64,000 bases of DNA from positions 33,037,309-33,101,308 of the forward strand of contig NW_019211457.1 of the NCBI RefSeq assembly GCF_002443255.2, given 5' to 3'. The position numbers and the translations under genes were made by a program. Shown piece by piece: positions 59,856 through 64,000 of the stretch. The notes below the pieces were generated by a model. That model had not been told where the DNA came from, made no database searches, and saw only the letters and a list, made by a program, of their open reading frames with translations. The stretch's first letter is position 1; each line of letters starts with the position of its first letter. Origin of the DNA: Varroa destructor (Eukaryota > Arthropoda > Arachnida > Mesostigmata > Varroidae).

Positions 59856-61644
59856 TGTTAGTTTCTGTAATAGTTAACGGTTAGTTTGTCTGCTATTACT
59901 AACAGCAACAAAGGTCGCGGCAGCCTAACGACCGCGCGGTGCATTTTGTTTTTCTAGGAGAGGTGGTGAAATTTTAGAAGGCATTCGTCATCTAGAAGAT
60001 TCTGCCTACACAGGGGGGCGAATCGGGAAAATCGCTATCTCAGCTGCGTGATTCAATTATTTGTATTTTGAGCATGGTAGCCCACTGATGCACGTTCGTT
60101 TATTGCTTGCTACTATGTAATATGGCGCCAAACGTAACGTGATTTCTTCCAACTCGTGGCTATCGCTATTTATTATATAACACATACAGATCTACCATTA
60201 TCACATCAGAATATCTTATGGTTCATATTCTCAAATCAAGTATTAAATATAGGAAAATACGCTGGCCGGCCAAGACGATGATTGTGAGCCTATTAGCAAC
60301 CTATAGGAGACAACGATACAAAGTTCATGTTGAATCTAGTAAAGAGCCATACGTAAGGGACACAACGATTGAATGAAATTTTCCTATCATGTCTGGTGTG
60401 CCTAGCAGAACATGGACGGATTATATCAGCACCCACCGAGTAATAGAACAAGAAGCTAGATAATAGAGAAAAAAAACATTTATAAATAGTTGTTGCTAGT
60501 TGCTTCATTTCGAATGATAAATATGCTACAAGTAAGGCTCTATTCATAACCAACATGTCAATGCTTGTGTGATAGGATAGTTTAACAGGGGCAATGCAAC
60601 ACATTGGCATTGGAAACATGCGATTGTGTATCTGACTACCTTCAAAGAACGGCTACGACTAGCCAGATTGCCAAAACATGATCAACGTTTAGCTTTACAA
60701 ATCAACAATATAGATACATGGAAATATCCAAATATTAAACATCCGTTGCCGTGAATATGTCTAGGTGCCATCTTCATGGCCGTGTCACAGGACATCCATA
60801 TTTTTATCGAGCTGTGAGGGTAAACACATCTAGCCACATCCTGGTTACACGTTCCGTGAACTATGTACAAACTGTTTTGGCAACAGCGGTCGTTACAATG
60901 TCTACTTTAAAGTAGCTGCAGTTCAGTAAATACCGCTCTGATAATTAAACATGTCCTTTTCGTTGTCATCGAACGAAATCGTTTCTCGTGGACAAACAGC
61001 ATTGTCTAACGTGCCATTACATCTACACATGCACGATCTGCCTGTCTGTAGAGTGCGGTCGTACGAAATATTTTCTATATACCGAGACTTGCTCTACTGA
61101 ATTCTGCAACATTCACATAGGGTTTTTGGCTTTCTGGCCTTATGCGTTCGCGCGCGAATTAGCCAATCCATCGATCCGAGACGGTCAACGCTGCCTCGTA
61201 TTGATATGCTTGCTCTGTTATATCAGTTCGCAGCGTGTGGTGTTTCTTCGCTTTCTTTTATGTTTCGTCGTCTCGAAGGAGCTACATTGGTAACAAGTGT
61301 ATTGTCGCATTCCTGTGGCGTCGTCCTCTTATGGCATTCTTGCTGTGCACCCCTGTACATGAACCAGTGGCAAAAGCAGATGGGGCTCCGAGACTGGCAA
61401 CTGGCTGAGGTCCACTTTCCTGCATTCCCCAGCGGCCACAAATGGGTCAGTCACACATGACCGCGGCAGCAGCGGCGGCGGCGTCTCTGACCATTCAGCC
61501 CTGACCCATTCGCTTAGGCTGAAGATGTTCGTGTTGTTTATCAGCGCGCGGCCAACGAACAGCTCAATTTGTATCAGCTGCCACAGAAATGTTTGAATTG
61601 CGTTCTTTGATCCTGCTGTTGTGGGTCGTTCGTTGTTGTCCTAG
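59852..61644. other. Non-coding stretch, no supported gene
   Basis: A 101-codon plus frame (60988-61293) is Cys-rich and hydrophobic but starts with GTG and has no ATG. A minus frame at 60.3-60.6 kb is unsupported. A GC-rich GGCGGC patch lies near 61470. Confidence 0.4.
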
Positions 61645-62030
61645 GCAAGGTGGTGTCAGTAGCAATAAAAGTAACAGCCGGTAAGGCCTATAGCTGTGCC
61701 CACCTCCAACAAGAACATCTAATCGACTTCCTGAACAGCGACGCAATACACAGACGTATCATCAGTGCCATAATCAGTCACGGGAAGACCTATTGCGGTA
61801 CTAGTAACGGTCGTGGTAACGGCTCCATTTGCGAAAGGACAAAACATAAGACAAAGGACCGGCTTGTTGTACTTATCCATTCCATTAAGTTAGGACGCCT
61901 TAGGGCGAAACAATCGAATTGCATAAGAAATATATGTGGCCTGCTTCGTATGGCCTTTTTTATTTCCCTTGCTACCCATTTAGTTTTGATTGATTTGACA
62001 CCAAAAAAGATGCGATTCTATCAGATGTAA
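61645..62030 (+). CDS. Candidate 3' terminal coding exon, about 128 residues
   Basis: A strong acceptor (GTTCGTTGTTGTCCTAG ending at 61644) opens a frame of 128 codons to TAA at 62028-62030, followed about 200 bases later by AATAAA and a GT-rich element. Together these make a complete terminal-exon architecture. The product is basic and mixed. It has KVVSVAIKVTAGKAYSC at the start, HLIDFLNSDAIHRRIISAII in the first third, a Lys/Arg-rich centre and a hydrophobic patch (MAFFISLATHLVLIDLT) before a basic end. No ATG lies near the start of the frame, as fits a downstream exon. No family is recognised. It could equally be the last exon of a non-coding RNA. Confidence 0.3.
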
Positions 62031-62236
62031 GCTGACTCCACCTAAACAATGTAGTCTTAGTTCATTAAGGCTACTGTTATCTTTATGTATGGAAAAGTTC
62101 GCTGGGAAAGCCTCACTGCCCTCTAATGAGGGGTCCTGGGCAATCGCTAACAGACGAAGCGATACAGAAAATGGTGTTTCCAGGACCAAATGGACGTTCC
62201 TTATCATATACATCTCGAGTCTGTCCTTGACGTCTC

Positions 62237-62274
62237 AATAAAGTTATTGCTATTTTGGTTGTTGTTATCGTATA
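62237..62274 (+). terminator. Candidate polyadenylation signal with GT-rich downstream element
   Basis: AATAAA at 62237-62242 is followed by TTTTGGTTGTTGTTATCG, a fitting GT-rich element within 30 bases. It serves the candidate terminal exon ending at 62030. Confidence 0.35.
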
Positions 62275-62282
62275 ACTAACGT

Positions 62283-62504
62283 ATGTTCTTTAGCCGCCTT
62301 ATGTCCTGCCTTTGCTCTTTCTTTAGCACAGGTGAGATCATTCAAGTGCTCAATTGGCTCGTAAGGGCCAACAACTACCGCCAACGACTTCTACTTTATC
62401 GAGGTAAAAAGCGTTTGTTCGTTGTGATGCGGCTTGTTATTTTCTTCCACGCAGCTTTGCCTTTTGCATCGCCAGCATCAGCAGTATGCCACACAACCTG
62501 GTAG
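62283..62504 (+). CDS. Short ORF, 73 residues, overlapping an acceptor-donor junction
   Basis: The ATG at 62283 opens a hydrophobic/basic product: MFFSRLMSCLCSFFSTGE, then IIQVLNWLVRANNYRQRLL and a hydrophobic end. Within it, a pyrimidine tract ends in TTTAGCACAG joined to GTGAGATC (62331/62332), a weak ratchet-like junction with a competing AG five bases earlier. It follows the polyadenylation signal by only 40 bases, so it would belong to a different transcript than the exon before it. No family is recognised; chance is likely. Confidence 0.12.
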   Translation: MFFSRLMSCLCSFFSTGEIIQVLNWLVRANNYRQRLLLYRGKKRLFVVMRLVIFFHAALPFASPASAVCHTTW

Positions 62505-62857
62505 TAGCGTCCAGGAGGCTCGAAAGGCCACTTGGGATGACAAATTGATTCAATAACAGCCCAAGCGGCGACGAAAGGCGCAGGGCTAAGGAAGCGACGA
62601 ACTTTATGTAGCTAGCAAGTAAGTAATGATCGTATAGGGAGGGCGCTTGGCAGAGGGAAGTCTGTGGGTTGCCTTCGTCTGTCGCCACGCTTCTCAGCGA
62701 CATGGATACAGCCTCCTAAGGTATACTCATGCAGTAAGGACGAAGCAAAAACGAGAGGAACAGGGTTACTCCATAGAGCCGAAAGCCCTGTAACGGGGGT
62801 TGAGTTGTTGTTGGGAGGCATTGCAAAAAGCGAGTAAGAGGCAATCAACAAAAATAT
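62505..62857. other. Spacer, no supported plus-strand gene
   Basis: Two overlapping minus-strand frames (62437-62703 from an ATG; 62612-62821) have acceptable composition but no splice or start-context support. Confidence 0.35.
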
Positions 62858-63097
62858 ATGTTTTTGCCACCCGAAACTCCAAACCGCATCTCACTCCTCG
62901 ATCTCTTAAGAAGAGCTGCAACCGGCTGTGAAGAGACTAGCCAATTGACTGCACTGAGTCTGCTTGATACAGAGGAAAAGGACAACGACTCGTCGACTGT
63001 CGGCCCGCAGAAGGAATTCAATGGAGCAATAGTAGACTATGAATTGTCAACAATTATAGCTTGTAGTAGAAGATTAGAGGACGCAGTAGCAGTCTGA
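62858..63097 (+). CDS. Candidate ORF, 79 residues, acidic and soluble
   Basis: A true ATG opens MFLPPETPNRISLLDLLRRA, then TGCEETSQLTALSLLDTEEK, an acidic Ser-rich loop (DNDSSTVGPQKEFNG) and a helical end (ELSTIIACSRRLEDAVAV). The composition is even, with no simple repeat and no hydrophobic run, and reads like a soluble helical protein. Start context is poor (T at -3), and no clear acceptor or donor borders it. It lies on the same strand as, and about 475 bases before, the TPR-like ORF. No family is recognised. Confidence 0.25.
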   Translation: MFLPPETPNRISLLDLLRRAATGCEETSQLTALSLLDTEEKDNDSSTVGPQKEFNGAIVDYELSTIIACSRRLEDAVAV

Positions 63098-63572
63098 TTG
63101 AGTCTGAGTGAAGACTGGGTGCGTGTGTAGAGAGGATCGTTATTATATATTATGCAAATGAGTTTCCCAAAAACAATGCTGTAGAAATTTCTGAGTGATG
63201 AGAAGTTTTTAAATATCGGAAGTTTATAGGAATGTTGAATGCGTACCTAAGTTTAACTCATTATCGGAAGTGTAATCTGAGGCTGATGCGAGGATACAGC
63301 CCAAGGCTGGGAATAACAGCGTTATGTTTACAATGCAGTTTTATCCTGAACGTTCTCATTTGAATTTATTACACAGAAAGGGATTTATACTTACAGGGGC
63401 AAATTTTACAACCCAATCATCTGATATAAGTTTCAACTTCTGTGGGCTGTCTCAGTCTGAAGCCTTTCAAAAAGTTAGCTTTATATTGAGTTGACGTTAA
63501 CCTACGAGACCGCTGACCGCCTGGCATTCATCGCCGCTATACCAATGCCGAAAACCCGTTGTCAATATCAAT
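63098..63572. other. AT-rich spacer, no gene seen
   Basis: No open frame of note. On the minus strand, a donor-like CCT|GTAAGTATA lies at about 63388-63396. Confidence 0.45.
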
Positions 63573-63869
63573 ATGCGAATATCAGAAATCGGCATTAAAT
63601 TGATAGTCAACATGGCTATACCAGAGGCAAAAATAGGAGAGTGGGAACGGGCAAAAGAATATCTAAAAAACGCCTGCGATGAAAGTCCGAAGCGGACACC
63701 GATTGAAATGCCCCTGGTAGATGGAGTCTATTGTGCTGGCAACCGGCGATATCTCATCGTTGTTGCGGCCGACGAAAAAGGCGGACGGAGCCGGCGATGT
63801 GGTCACTTGACAAATGGGACCAGTGCCATCCTGTATATTTCTCGTATGATCCTTCGCCCGGCGTTGTAA
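63573..63869 (+). CDS. Candidate ORF, 98 residues, with one tetratricopeptide-like repeat
   Basis: A true ATG (A at -3), with a second ATG in an ideal context (AACATGG) at codon 14, opens a well-mixed product. Residues 8-41 fit the 34-residue TPR pattern by position: Met14 (Leu-7), Ala15 (Gly/Ala-8), Gly22 (Gly-15), Trp24 (Tyr-17), Ala27 (Ala-20), Leu31 (Phe-24), Ala34 (Ala-27) and Pro39 (Pro-32). The core reads IGEWERAKEYLKNACDESP. A second, decayed unit may follow, with Leu48 and Gly56 at positions 7 and 15. TPRs form helical pairs that bind partner proteins. A single repeat is short for a functional domain, so this may be one exon of a longer gene or a fragment of a lost one. The minus-strand frame over it starts with a non-favoured context and has no motif. 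This is the best protein-family signal in the window, from visual comparison only. Confidence 0.33.
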   Translation: MRISEIGIKLIVNMAIPEAKIGEWERAKEYLKNACDESPKRTPIEMPLVDGVYCAGNRRYLIVVAADEKGGRSRRCGHLTNGTSAILYISRMILRPAL

Positions 63870-64000
63870 CCCAAATGCTGTCACCTCATTTAAGGCCAAT
63901 GACTGGCTAGCTATCGAAAATGATGCTGCCCTAGCGGCTTTATAGTTGCTATAGTCAGTGAAAGCAGACCGATCAAACTGGGCCAATCGTTCGCGCGTTC
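63870..64000. other. Right edge, no gene seen
   Basis: Short stretch to the window end. Any continuation of the preceding ORF cluster would lie beyond it. Confidence 0.4.

Noticed and set aside
62333..62342. TGAGATCATT, the first ten bases of the bantam microRNA
   Set aside because: The rest of the mature sequence does not match and no complementary 5' arm lies upstream.

Overview
The window looks like gene-poor nuclear DNA of a eukaryote, most likely an arthropod. It is rich in microsatellites: (GT)n, (GA)n, (CTG)n, (TA)n, poly-A/T and tetranucleotide runs. It has moderate GC with no obvious CpG depletion, splice-type signals (pyrimidine tract-AG, GTAAGT) and AATAAA signals. There are no ribosome-binding-site/operon patterns, no long ORFs, no CRISPR array, no rRNA and no convincing tRNA. 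A mite or other chelicerate would fit the base composition and repeat style, but that is an impression, not a demonstration.

No gene could be identified by name. Open frames of 60-150 codons occur in every frame at about the number I would roughly expect by chance at this base composition, so length alone supports none of them. The coding entries are therefore candidate exons or short ORFs. They were chosen because something besides length supports them: a strong acceptor or donor, a good start context, a polyadenylation signal or a motif. All carry low confidence.

Layout. 0-14 kb: mostly featureless, with a textbook recursive-splice signature at 430/431, a possible C-terminal membrane-anchor exon at 3.2 kb and a TATA/Inr pair at 9.6 kb. 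14.7-25.2 kb: a possible first coding exon with a polyglutamine run (14.79-15.05 kb), a terminal-type exon at 18.5 kb, a minus-strand ratchet-like site at 19.46 kb and an internal-type exon at 25.04 kb. 26-36 kb: a palindrome inside a short ORF, two strong acceptors followed by an E-box and a YY1/PHO-type motif over a start codon (27.4 kb), a minus-strand ORF with a signal-peptide-like start (30.3 kb), basic and membrane-type ORFs, and a 74-bp GC-rich tetranucleotide tract. 37-42 kb: two adjacent perfect stem-loops and a CpG-rich promoter-like stretch. 42.5-46.3 kb: the most complex segment, holding triplet-rich candidate exons, a 270-bp GT array and 34 uninterrupted CTG triplets. 49.5-55 kb: a CpG-rich promoter-like stretch with a 21-codon first-exon candidate ending at GTAAGT, and several short ORFs. 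59.8 kb: a 74-bp pure GA tract. 61.6-63.9 kb: a run of plus-strand ORFs, including an acceptor-ORF-AATAAA-GT-rich series and an ORF whose sequence fits one tetratricopeptide repeat almost position by position.

The most economical reading is a long intron and/or intergenic region, probably of a plus-strand transcript that splices through a ratchet point, with the best case for a real coding gene at the right edge. RNA evidence and comparison with related genomes would be needed to promote any of these candidates.
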